Positions 1 to 9,520 of a stretch of DNA of 64,000 nucleotides are shown here, piece by piece. This DNA comes from Tricholoma matsutake (Eukaryota > Basidiomycota > Agaricomycetes > Agaricales > Tricholomataceae). Position numbers and translations under genes: made by a program. The DNA lies in contig AP026549.1 of the NCBI GenBank assembly GCA_026075535.2, positions 1,240,001 to 1,304,000 of the forward strand, given 5' to 3'. Numbering within the stretch: the first letter of the stretch is position 1; each line of letters begins with the position of its first letter. Below the pieces are notes generated by a model that was not told the origin of the DNA, ran no database searches, and saw nothing but the letters and a program-made list of their open reading frames with translations.

Positions 1-13
1 TTCCTTCCTGCAA

Positions 14-844
14 TCAATTTTGGATCCCCTTTGGTTTTCGACCTTTAGTTATTAGATGTGTCAAATAATTTATTACCACTTGTGTTGAGTCCAATTTCTC
101 TTTCAAACACTGGACAGTTATGTAGTGTTTTGCATCGTCCACACATAACAAGTAATATTGATTTCCATTTATAGATTTGATCACATATTTTCCCCATAAG
201 TCAACATGCATCAATTCTCTGGGTTTGGTTTGTCACGTGGATATTTTAGGAAAGGGTTCTGTGTGTTGCTTTGCCTCAGTACATGCGATACAGTCTGGTT
301 TAGGACTGTTTTTATCAATGTTAAATTTGTTGACCAAATTCCTATCCCATAATTTCTGCAGGCCAGAATACCTGACATGCCTGAAGCACCTGTGCCAAGT
401 TTCCCAATTGGGCACTGCATCATGATCAGTGATCGGCAGCTTCTATTGTAAGTGTTGGGTGTTGGTTGTGTACAGTTAATTCCATCTTGTATAAGTGGTT
501 GTTAACCTTGTTCCCTTGTGCTATTTTCTTCCCCTCTTAGTGACAAGGGTAATTCATCCCTTTCCACCTGTATATCTTCCCCCAGCTGCATCCCATCGCC
601 CCAACGAAATTAAATTATTCTGTGTTCCAGGTACGTGGAGTATGTCCTCCAAGCGCAAAATATAATTGTGACCATTACATGTCAAAATTAATTCAACAGT
701 TCCATGGCCCTCAATTTTCACTTCTTTACCACCTACACCTGTTATGGAACATTTTTCCACAGGTTCGTACTCAATAAAGGCCTCTCTTTGATGTGTAACA
801 TGCGAAGTTGTTGCTGAATCAGCTAACCAGTCATACCAGATCAA
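14..844 (-). pseudogene. Copia-1 protease, GAG-pre-integrase and integrase start
   Basis: The piece at 554-844 contains a retropepsin-like active-site region, WLADSATTSHV, where most copia proteases have DSGATSH; the Gly is replaced by Thr, so activity is doubtful. The piece at 211-423 holds the GAG-pre-integrase signature with a conserved W-H-R-C-F-R-H block followed by CxxC (CIACTEAK). The piece at 14-214 is the integrase N-terminal core with HVDLWG and an YYLLCVDD-like strand. The pieces lie in different frames, so indels separate them. This is a dead copy read into the left edge of the window. Confidence 0.8.
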
Positions 845-847
845 TCG

Positions 848-1935
848 CTAGTCATTTCCATCAAGGTTACAGGCTTTGTATGTGTCAAAATTGTAAAGTT
901 CTTCATTTACTGGAAATGTGATCAATTCCTCCCCCACATTTGAATCCTCAGTACCCTTCTTTGATCCCTCTTTTTGCTTCTCTTTGGTCTTCTGTTTTCC
1001 CTTCTTTTTCCTCCAACAATCTCTTTCCTTATGTCCTCTTTTTCCACAGTTCCAACATTTGTTACTGGCATATTTGCAACATTTACTCAACCAATGTCCT
1101 GGTTGCTTGCAATGTTCACAATAAGGTTTGTTGGAGGATTTATGATTGGTGATGTGCTCTTCCAAAGTTTTGGTAGTTCCATTATTCTTCTGGGTATTAA
1201 CCAGGTTTGTGCTAGAACTATTAGTATACTTGTTATGCAAGCGCATCATACAAATTTTATATTCCTCCCATAATAAACCTATAAAGGAATCTGAGGACAT
1301 TCTCTGTTTGGGGTCCAGATCATTGGGATCATTAGCATTCCCATTATAGGGTTCGACATAAGTCTGCAAAGACGAAGGTAAAGACGCCGAAATAATTGCT
1401 TTGAAGTGCATGTCCAAAACATGGAATTCCACATTGGGGAATTTATTGATGTGGTCATGATATGATTTAAGCATGCCAAGGTGCTTTGGGAGATCATCCA
1501 CTTCTTGTATCTTGGTCTTGTATAACAGGCACTGTATATGATTTACTGTTTGATGTGCCTTATTCTTGTGAGTGACCGTAAGCACTGAATACATTGCTTT
1601 GGCTGATGTTTTCAATCCAACGTGATTCATTTGAGAGGAGGTGATGTTATGCATGATTACTTGTTGCACCCAAGAGTCATTCTTGTCCCAGTTATTTGTG
1701 TTAATGGGATCTTTGGTTTCATCTGGTCGATTCACACTGCCAGTAGTATATCCAGTTATATCACAATTGATAAATACCCTTTTCATTCTCTCCTTCCATT
1801 TGTGCCAATTCTCATCCATTAAGTGATTGCATTCAGCGATTTTGTTCACTGTTGAATATTCTTTCATCTGAATCAATTCAATTACTGGTTGAGCTATGGT
1901 CTGTTGCCATTTTCGAGAAGCATTAGAGGTGTAAA
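848..1935 (-). pseudogene. Copia-1 gag polyprotein (UBN2-type, two zinc knuckles)
   Basis: This is the nucleocapsid/capsid precursor of a Ty1/copia element, which would package element RNA in cytoplasmic particles. The long open stretch starts with ATG at 1876 (342 residues), but the same frame is open upstream to about 1935, so the original start was further right. The first two thirds look like the copia gag (UBN2/Retrotran_gag_2) fold. Near the C-terminus lie CEHCKQPGHWLSKC and CWNCGKRGHKERDC; the second is a standard CCHC knuckle, the first a longer variant. A Lys-rich stretch follows. The frame ends at TAG (848-850), directly continued in the same frame by the protease, so this stop is a mutation rather than the natural end. 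Confidence 0.85.
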
Positions 1936-1970
1936 CTCTGCTGGCTCAAATAGGGGTTGAGGGTGCATCT

Positions 1971-2109
1971 TGGAGATGTAGCGAGTCTCCTGCCTATAGC
2001 TATGGCAGGGACAGTGATAGTGATAGCATAAGCCTCTATGTACATGTGACTGTCTACTGACTACATGGTCATGTGACCTGGAGTAGGTGTGCCCACACAC
2101 ACTACTCCA
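1971..2109. repeat. R139 dispersed repeat, copy 1
   Basis: A 139-bp unit starting TGGAGATGTAG and ending CTACTCCA, so the ends are short imperfect inverted repeats. It is nearly identical to 4667-4805. Flanks of the two copies differ, so the unit itself moved or was copied. It sits just upstream of Copia-1 gag. It could be a short MITE-like element or a solo LTR; no target duplication is evident. Confidence 0.7.
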
Positions 2110-2555
2110 TTTGCCCACCTCCAAAAAAGGCGACATCCTTGTCGCCACAGAAAAAAAAAATGCAAAACAATAAGTAGGAATAATATAGACAAAAGAATTC
2201 TATGGTTGATATCAAAAATAAAGTAAAGAAAAACTCAACAAGGTAGTACCCATCCCAAAGCATGGAGAGCTCGACTCAAGTCAGCAAGGTGGGGGTCACG
2301 ATCCCAGTCAAGCTTCAGGGCAGTTGTGGGTGTGGACACTACACCAACAGGAATGGTAATGATCAGTTTATCTGGTCCTATACTAGAAGAGTGCCATCGA
2401 GTGATAAAATGTTGAGGTTGATGAAAGGGTGGTAGAACTGTATACAAAAATTTTTGAGAATGTGAAAAAAATTGTGGCAGAGCTCATCATCGCCTTGTCC
2501 ATCATTGCAGGGTCCCAAATGGCTGTTGGCAGTCCGATCTTAAACTAGACAAGTC

Positions 2556-3044
2556 TCATGTGCACAAGCTAGGCATGATAGGTATCAACATGGTGTCTTT
2601 GGCCCAGTCAAAATGTGCAGGAATCAAGGTCAAATGTGGCGCTACAGAGTTTGCAGGGGGTGAGGCAGGAGATGGGGGCCATTTGTGGCTGAACTGGGGA
2701 CAGACAGGTGGCGTGGTTTGTTTTGGGGGCTGGGTAAGGAAATGAGGGGGTCTAGAGGGTGGTGCCGTCATTGCTGCACTGTTTTTTTGTAGCCACTGAT
2801 ATCCATTGTTGAGGACTGCCATAGGTACCAAAATGGTGCATTGATGTGCATACTTGGGTTGGCTTGTGTGTATAGGCAGCGATGGGGGTTTAGGCAGTGG
2901 ACGTGGGGTGTCGTCAGGTGCCGATGGCATCGTTAATGACAAGGCAGGGATGTAGGACATAAGTGGGGGCAAAACAGCTTGTTTAGGGGGTAGTTGGGGT
3001 GAGCTGTGGAGTGAACTGGGTAAGGGGTGTGTGTGAGGCTTCAT
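2556..3044 (-). pseudogene. Pro/Thr-rich open frame downstream of the GY-repeat gene
   Basis: A 162-residue minus-strand frame very rich in Pro, Ser and Thr with PPSRPPHFLTQPPKQTTPP-like runs and no recognisable domain. It lies directly downstream of the GY-repeat gene in the same orientation and similar composition, so it may be its C-terminal continuation after frame breaks, or a low-complexity tail. The stretch 2110-2555 between it and the R139 repeat holds only a short Pro-rich frame (2235-2447) and A-rich DNA. Confidence 0.35.
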
Positions 3045-3209
3045 GGACTGTCGTTTGGGGTTCCAGGGGGAGCAAGGTCATGTAGGACGGCTCCTGGACC
3101 ATCGTTTGGGATGGTGGGGCCTGCAGGGTTCATCTATTGAGCAGATGCTGCAACTCGATGAGCACACCTGCTTGTCATCGTGCGACTCGGTCTGGGGGGC
3201 TGTAGAGCA

Positions 3210-4388
3210 TCATTGTACATTGTTTGGGGCCTGGTAATTCAGCTTAAGAGTGGTAGCCATCGTCTGAGAGGTAGCTGTTGCCCTAGTGGTCGTTCCAGAG
3301 GTGGTTGCAGTAGTTTTTATTGCCATTGTTGGCTGTGCCATGGTAGTGGTAGTAGGCGGTTCTGGACGAGAGACGAGGGGCTGTAGAGTCTGCAGGGAGG
3401 CTGTAGGTTGACTTGGCAGTGTGTGCCGTCGTCTTCTGGCTGTTGGGAGCTCATTTGAAGCAGGGAAGGTGGTCATTGTCGACAATGTTGTCGATGTTGA
3501 TGGGGGCTGTGCTGGCATTATCAGCAGTGACATAGCAGTGTCGATGGGAGTATTGGGGTGTTCGGCAACGGTTTGTGTGGCCGTTTCAGTGGTATGGAGG
3601 GTGACTTGGGTGCCAAAGTTGACATGGGGCACTGTATCTGCATTTTTTGTCGAGGTGGGGCTGTCAGGCAACCTGGTTGTTTCGTTGGGTGTGGGGGTGA
3701 TTTGGGTGGTAGTGTCGACAGTGACAAGGATGGGGGTGGGTGTTTGGGTACTGCCATCCACTGTCTCGATGTTCTCCATCTGTACTTCCATTTGGTCCAA
3801 TATTACGGCCTTCTTCACCATCCTAAGCATGTGTTGTTGCATCGAGATGCACATGCCCGGTCCATGTCCTTCTGCTAACCACTTCGCTTGCTCCTCATCT
3901 TTCCCAAATTCATACCCCTTTAGCTGTCCCTCTTTCCATGCCTGTTCTTCCTTTCCCTGGTCTAGTTTCTGTCGTGCTTCGTATCCATCCCTGTATCCCT
4001 CCATCAACTTTTTACTTCCTTCCTCGTATCCCTCATCATAACCTTCCTGATACCCATCTAGTTTTGCTTCTTCCAGTAGTATGCGGACTTCCTCGTGGCT
4101 ATAAGTAAATGAGCTTGTGTTGGGTATGACCATAGTTGTACTGATGCTTGTAGTAGGTAGTGGAGCCATATATGAAGCTGTTTTTGGTGCCGTTTCATTT
4201 GTGGGTGGTGTTATGGTGGTTACATCACTAGGTAGCGACATTGTTGATGTAGCTATGGTTGCACTCAGAGCCATTGTGTTCGATGCCATTATTACAGTGT
4301 TTACGGCAGTAATATTCACATTCAAATTAGATGTGTTCTCGCACCACTTTTTCTTATTGCTTTGTTTGCCCTGTCCTGGGCCTGGCAT
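3210..4388 (-). CDS. TE-associated protein with GY/EG repeat, function unknown
   Basis: I choose the ATG at 4388 (MPGPGQGKQ, 392 residues) over the upstream one at 4601, because basic starts beginning MPGPGQ are, from memory, typical of a protein family repeated in Agaricomycete genomes. Visible parts: a Ser/Thr-rich N-terminus, then about residues 115-185 a Gly-Tyr repeat with the periodicity GYxEGYDEGYEEGSK, KLMEGYRDGYEARQ and QLKGYEFGKDEEQ. This resembles the Yae1 N-terminal repeat. A short conserved block WLAEGHGPGMCI follows, then a long Thr/Pro-rich low-complexity tail. The frame is open and undamaged, unlike the flanking copia elements. No catalytic motif is visible. It lies between two copia starts, so it may be cargo or a captured repeat gene. 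Confidence 0.5.
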   Translation of the reverse strand: MPGPGQGKQSNKKKWCENTSNLNVNITAVNTVIMASNTMALSATIATSTMSLPSDVTTITPPTNETAPKTASYMAPLPTTSISTTMVIPNTSSFTYSHEEVRILLEEAKLDGYQEGYDEGYEEGSKKLMEGYRDGYEARQKLDQGKEEQAWKEGQLKGYEFGKDEEQAKWLAEGHGPGMCISMQQHMLRMVKKAVILDQMEVQMENIETVDGSTQTPTPILVTVDTTTQITPTPNETTRLPDSPTSTKNADTVPHVNFGTQVTLHTTETATQTVAEHPNTPIDTAMSLLIMPAQPPSTSTTLSTMTTFPASNELPTARRRRHTLPSQPTASLQTLQPLVSRPEPPTTTTMAQPTMAIKTTATTSGTTTRATATSQTMATTLKLNYQAPNNVQ

Positions 4389-4666
4389 GCTGAGTGCAAG
4401 AACTGAATGAAAGACTGAGAGACTGGTGCTGGTTCTGTGTGACTGGTTCTGTGGTTCCAGTAACTGGATCTGGTTCTGTGAGCTAAGAGCTGGTTCTGTC
4501 AGACTAGGGCTGGGGACTGAAACTGGAGACTCGAGAGCTAAAAATAAGAAGCAGGTGTAGACAAGAACTTGGTGCGCTATGACATAGCTCACGAGAATCA
4601 AAAGCTAGAGTGCCAAAAATATACCAAAGGAGCAGTGGGTGCGTCGAATCACTCTCATCACCAAGA

Positions 4667-4805
4667 TGGAGATGTAGTGAGTCTCCTGCCCATAGCTATG
4701 GCAGGGACAGTGATAGTGATAGCATAAGCCTCTATGTACATGTGACTGTCTACTGACTACATGATCATGTGACCTGGAGTAGGTGTGCCCACACACACTA
4801 CTCCA
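4667..4805. repeat. R139 dispersed repeat, copy 2
   Basis: Second copy of the 139-bp TGGAGATG...CTACTCCA unit described at 1971-2109. Here it is inserted directly after a short frame (4847 downwards, MSDHLVELEEPEED) that begins just below a copia primer-binding site, so it interrupts the start of a copia gag. Confidence 0.7.
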
Positions 4806-5109
4806 GTCTTCCTCAGGCTCTTCCAGTTCAACGAGGTGATCTGACATAGTATGTCCAAGTCTAGAACGAATTATTTAAATATGAAAAAGGCCAGGGCCCA
4901 TAACCTATTGGGATTATGGTGTGAAGGAGAAGTTCAAAGGGATTAAATGATTGGAGTTCAGGACAAGGTAGAAAGTCTTGTATTGTCCTATACTACGATG
5001 TACATATGTTGTGATCTATAAATACATTGTGTTCTATTTTTATATGTGATGCACTAGTGTTGCACTTATGATGTGCTAATGTATTGTGCTAGGATTGACT
5101 ATCCCAACA
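4806..5109 (-). mobile_element. Copia-3 5' LTR, primer-binding site and gag start
   Basis: On the minus strand an LTR runs from 5109 (TGTTGGGATAG) to 4906 (ATCCCAATA); its ends are inverted repeats. It contains a TATA-like box in ATCTATAAATAC. Immediately after it comes GGTTATGGGCCCTGG (4905 downwards), a primer-binding site also seen in the copia at 12 kb. An ATG at 4847 opens a short gag-like frame that is cut by R139. A truncated second copy of the LTR lies at 24238-24385. Confidence 0.75.
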
Positions 5110-5284
5110 CGATGTGGTGCATAAGTGCAAAGTGATGCAATGGGAGGGTACATTTTGGGGACATTGTAGTTACAACATTTTTTGCATCATGGATATATTG
5201 TAATTACAATGCATGATGCATTACTCTGGTAACTACTGGTGAAAGGGAGTGGTGTATGATTTCGCATGTTCACTAGGCCCTTAC

Positions 5285-5554
5285 TGCATGACCTGAGAAC
5301 TGGACTTCTTTGCATATATGACATTTGTTATTGATCACTTCCACACAAAAGGTCACACAAACTGTGCACCAGCTGCATTTCTCCAATCTTATGTTGCAGT
5401 TGACCCTAGGCTTGCAAACATAAATTCAAGTGCAGCAGAGTGTGGGAATAGTGGGATAGCCAGGATCCGGAAGTCTGTAAGCTACATGTTGCAGGACCAT
5501 GCAATCATGTACATGAAGGTGTTCATATCGATCTGGAATAGGTTGAGGATCTGA
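5285..5554 (+). pseudogene. C-terminal fragment of a transposon-associated cysteine-cluster protein
   Basis: The frame from 5318 (78 residues) reads as the end of a larger protein: FHTKGHTNCAPAAFL, then NSSAAECGNSGIARIRKS and a terminal SIWNRLRI. From memory this block is the conserved C-terminus of Agaricomycete proteins that carry KDZ-linked cysteine clusters (CxC5/CxC6 type). His, Cys and Arg positions are preserved but nothing upstream continues the frame. I infer a truncated remnant; family assignment needs a profile search. Confidence 0.45.
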
Positions 5555-5635
5555 AATCTCAAGAAGTTGTAACTGATAATTGACATGGATGAGTGGCTAG
5601 TATTATACAACATGTAGTACAGTAGTCATACAGAG

Positions 5636-6440
5636 AATGGTAAACAGTCTTGTGGATATGCAGAGTTGGAGAGATTGATAAAAGTGTGCCATTGCACAAA
5701 ATCTGCACAATGTTCAGGTGCACAAGATTGACAGAGAGTTGTGTAGATGCATATAAATGTGGGTAAACAGGTGTGTAGGCATGCACAGCCAGAGAGGATG
5801 ACAAAACAAGTGCAGGTGCACGAGAACAGTAGTACCAATGTGTTCAGGGGTACACAATCACGAGATAGCAGTGTAGATGCATACAAGCTAGAGAGGCTGA
5901 TAATTGTGCACCATTGCATGAGATCTGCATGGCATGTTCAGGTGCACAAGATTGACAGAGAGTTGTGTAGATGCACATAAATGTGGGTAAACAGGTGCAT
6001 AGGCATGCAAAGTCAGAGAGGATGACAAAAAAAGTGCGGCTGCATGAGAACAGTACAATGGGTTTGGGTTGATCTTGAGATAGTTGTGTAGATGCACAGA
6101 GTCAGAGAAGTTGATGAAAGTGTGCTATTGCACAAAATGTGGACAGTGTGTTCAGGTGCACATGATCGAGAAAGTTGTGTAGAGAATGGTAAACAGGTGC
6201 TATTGCATGCAAATCGCACAATGAGTTTAAGGATGCAAGATCTCCAAGTAGTAGATGCACACAAAGCCAGAGAGGATGGCAAACAGTCCAATGTGTTCAG
6301 GTGGGCACCATCTTGAGAAAGTTGTGTAGATGCATGACCGGAGAGGTTGATGAATGTGTGTTGTTGCACAAAATCTGCACAGGGTGTTCAGATGCACAAG
6401 ATAAACATCCAAGGGTTGTGTAGATGCATGAAATTGCCAG
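5636..6440. repeat. Degenerate minisatellite (75-130 bp units)
   Basis: The phrase TTGTGTAGATGCA recurs at about 5738, 5868, 5961, 6082, 6248, 6321 and 6413, each time within a unit that also contains AGAGAGG(A/T)TGA and GTTCAGGTGCACAAGAT. Unit length varies from 75 to 130 bp and the copies are diverged. No frame runs through the array. The next 300 bases (6441-6736) hold nothing I recognise. Confidence 0.7.
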
Positions 6441-7509
6441 AGAGGACTCTGCTAAAGTGTGCCATTAAACAAAAACCAGTTTTACCAGCACAGAAGATGA
6501 GATCATAATCGTGCCAGCACACAAAAAACACATGTGCACACAGTAAGCTGGCCACCTGTTGCAGAGTGTGCAAATGCACACAAATTTTCAGCAATGAAAA
6601 TGTACAATGATGACTTGTGATAAGTCATACCACCTCTGAACACTGTGGCATCCCTCATTTGGCTGTTATTATGACCCTGCTACATATGGTATACCATTCA
6701 CGACCTATCCTGATTCCCTAGTCCATCCAAATTGGTTCAATGAGAAGTTTTGCTTTTGGGTGGTAATGCATCCATCCTTGTCTTCACCAAAATATGTACC
6801 TTGGTTCCTTGGGATCTCTGATTAGATATGAAGCGCGGATGACCCAAGTTCCAACTGAAAATCGCAGTCATAAATGATCTACAAGGGTTCATGAAAGGAT
6901 CAACACACGTACAAAAAAATACTGGAGGCTTTCTCATCTGAGTCACCACTCTGGAACCATTGCTTGAATGGCATCATCTCCAAAATCCACCAAAATGGTG
7001 CCAACTTGAGTTTATTGTGGATTGGCAACAAAACATCCTCCTGATCTTTGACCTCCTCTGACATGTTTTCCCCACCACCAGTTGTGTCTTTGGCAGCCAA
7101 TCCCTCGACGGTCAGTTCCTCAATGCATGACAATGGCCCAGGTGCATTATCTGTGGTGGGTGTCCTTGGAGCACTTGGGTTGGTGGGGAGTGGTCATGGT
7201 AAGACAATGGGATAGAGTGCCCCAGGATCTAAACCGATGTCAAGTACATTACACTCCTCCACCTATTCCGGTCGGATTCCAGTCAGAATGCCCATTCTGA
7301 TTGGAATTTCCAGAATTCCAGGGAATTCCATTTACATATATTTTTCTCACAATTCATAATTCTGGTTGGACTGGGGGGTCAATTTTACCTCTGGAATCCC
7401 CAGAATCTACCTGGACTCATTTTTACCTGGAACAGTTGGATCAACTGGATGCATGGCACTAGCATAACTGGAATAACCAGAATGCATGTGCTTTCCCAAA
7501 TAAAAATTT

Positions 7510-7583
7510 GACGTGCAACAAGAATTGAACACTCAACCTTGGGTCTGCACACATAACAGCATGCTTAACCACTGAGCTACCAG
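7510..7583 (-). other. tRNA-like sequence in left end of element AB
   Basis: On the minus strand TAGCTCAGTGGTTAAG matches the RNA polymerase III A box and GTGTTCAATTCTTG the B box. Length and order resemble a tRNA, but acceptor and T stems do not pair cleanly, so I do not call a functional tRNA. Confidence 0.55.
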
Positions 7584-8229
7584 GTCATTATTCATCTACA
7601 TACATCTAATACTTTTATTACCCAACCAAGGTGCATAGTTACAGCCATTAACGGAATACGCACACATGCATATTGCATGACACACATGTGACACGTGACT
7701 GCCAGCTCACAACCACCACCACCATGGTCACCAATGCTGCCTCCTCCTCCTCTCCACTCTACCACCACCACTGCATGTGCACCCACCACCACCATTCCCA
7801 TGCCCACTGCCACCATCACCACCACCTTCAAACAAGCCAACTGGACGGAATGTGGGCCCAAACGATGGCAATTGTCATTTGGGCATAGATAAGTTTTTTT
7901 TCTTTTTATCAATCAACTAATTTTAATTTATTGCTTTTTAGGCTATATACTACTGGGGACAACCTCCTGCAATGGAAAACACACAATGGAAAAATGTGCA
8001 ACCCACGCCCACGCCCACCCGATCCCCTCCTCCCCATTCAAATGGGATGTGAGGCTGTTGACATGGGCTAGGTGGGCGCAGAGGGATGCCAGGAGACCCC
8101 AGAAGGGGGATACTTGCCTAGTAAGCACCCACCAACCCCCATACATGCGCCACGTCGCACTGACATGCCCAAACCCCTCCCCCCCCCCCAAAAAAAAAAC
8201 AAAAGACAGAAATCCAAATGGGGGATGAC

Positions 8230-9180
8230 GGCGACAAACAATGACAAGCCACCCACCCCCAGCCTCACAAGCAACTGCTCGTGGGGTGGAACATGGGTGG
8301 AACAACACCCAGGTGCAGGGACAGGAGACAACAACAACACACCACCCACCCCCAGCCTCACAAGCAACTGCTCGTGGGGTGGATCGTGGGTGGAATGACA
8401 ACAACGACAAGCCACCCACCTCCAGCCTCACAAGCAACTGCTCATGGGGTGGAATGTGGGTGGAACAATGCCTAGGTGCCCGGATAGGAGACAACAACAC
8501 ACCACCCGCCCCCAGCCTCACGAGCAACTGATGGTGGGGTGGATCATGGGTGGAAGGACAGACAACAGTGGGGTCGCATACCCTCCCCCTTCCCTGCACT
8601 TTGCATGGGGAGGGATTTTTTTTGTACTTTTAATTATTTATTAGTATTGTGCCCCCCCTCCCCCATTTTGCCGATGGCCACAAACAACAACAAGCCACCC
8701 ACCTCCAGCCTCATGAGCAACTGCTCATGGGGTAGAACATGGGTGGAACGACGCCCGGTGCAGGGACAGGAGACAATGACAATACACCACCTGCCCCCAG
8801 CCTCACAAGCAACTGCTCATGGGGTGGATTGCGGGTGGAATGACAACAATGACAAGCCACCCACCTCCAGCCTCACAAGCAACTGCTTGTGGGGTGGAAT
8901 GTGGGTGGAACGACGCCCAGGTGCAGGGATAGGAGATGACAATGCACCACCTGCCCCCAGCCTCACGAGCAACTGCTTGTGGGGTGGATCGTGGGTGGAA
9001 CGACAATGATGACAAGCCATCTACCCCCAGGCTCATGAGCAACTGCTTGTGGGGTGGATCATTGGTGGAAGGACAGACAACAGTGGGGTCGCGTCCCCTC
9101 CCCCTCCCCTGCACTTCATGTGGGGATAGATTTTTTTTGTACTTTTAATTATTTATTAGTATTGTGCCCCCCCTCCCCCA
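8230..9180. repeat. GC-rich minisatellite inside element AB
   Basis: Units of about 75-85 bp share CCCCAGCCTCACAAGCAACT followed by GCTCGTGGGGTGGA and GTGGGTGGAA. A larger duplication is overlaid: the block at 8560-8670 (ACAGTGGGGTCGC to CCCCCATTTTGCC) recurs at 9072-9184. Long overlapping frames on both strands are repeats, not genes. Confidence 0.85.
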
Positions 9181-9431
9181 TTTTGCCTGGGGGAGGGATT
9201 TTTTTGTCATGTTTTTACCTCCCCCCTCACATTTGGCGTGAGGGGTTAGCTTTTTATGTATATAAAAAGATGTGAGAGGGAGGATTTTTTGTTTATGTAT
9301 ATAATCACAATCATGTCCACTCCCTCGCATTCAATGTGAGGGATGTGGTTAATTAAAATTTTTTGATCTTAACTACTTCAAAAAAAATTAGAGTGTCATG
9401 AATAAACATTATATTACTAACTAATAATTCT

Positions 9432-9520
9432 CCTGTGCCTCAACTGGTTAAGCACACATGTTTGGTTTGTCATGTGATCACTCTAATCAAGATGTCTTGA
9501 GTTCAATTCTTACTCTGCAC
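9432..9520 (+). other. tRNA-like sequence in right end of element AB
   Basis: TGCCTCAACTGGTTAAGC (A-box-like, one mismatch) is followed by TTGAGTTCAATTCTTACTC (B-box-like). It occupies the same place relative to the element end as the sequence at 7510-7583 and points in the mirrored direction. Confidence 0.55.

Larger units (their letters stand above)
1..1935 (-). mobile_element. Copia-1: Ty1/copia retrotransposon, 5' part, runs off the window
   Basis: Minus-strand gag, protease, GAG-pre-integrase and the beginning of integrase occur in copia order (gag at the right, integrase at the left edge), so RNase H and the 3' LTR lie outside the window. The frame is broken at several places. The gag frame can be followed upstream past 1876 to about 1935, where a TGA interrupts it. 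I could not define a 5' LTR with confidence; a 139-bp repeat (1971-2109) lies just upstream and also occurs beside the copia start near 4.8 kb. Confidence 0.85.

Noticed and set aside
3421..4041. 206-residue plus-strand frame opposite the GY-repeat gene
   Set aside because: Antisense shadow of a Thr/Pro-rich coding region; composition mirrors the codons of the minus-strand gene and no domain is seen.
7943..9114. Several 100-218-residue frames on both strands
   Set aside because: They come from the ~80-bp minisatellite in element AB, which is open in many frames.
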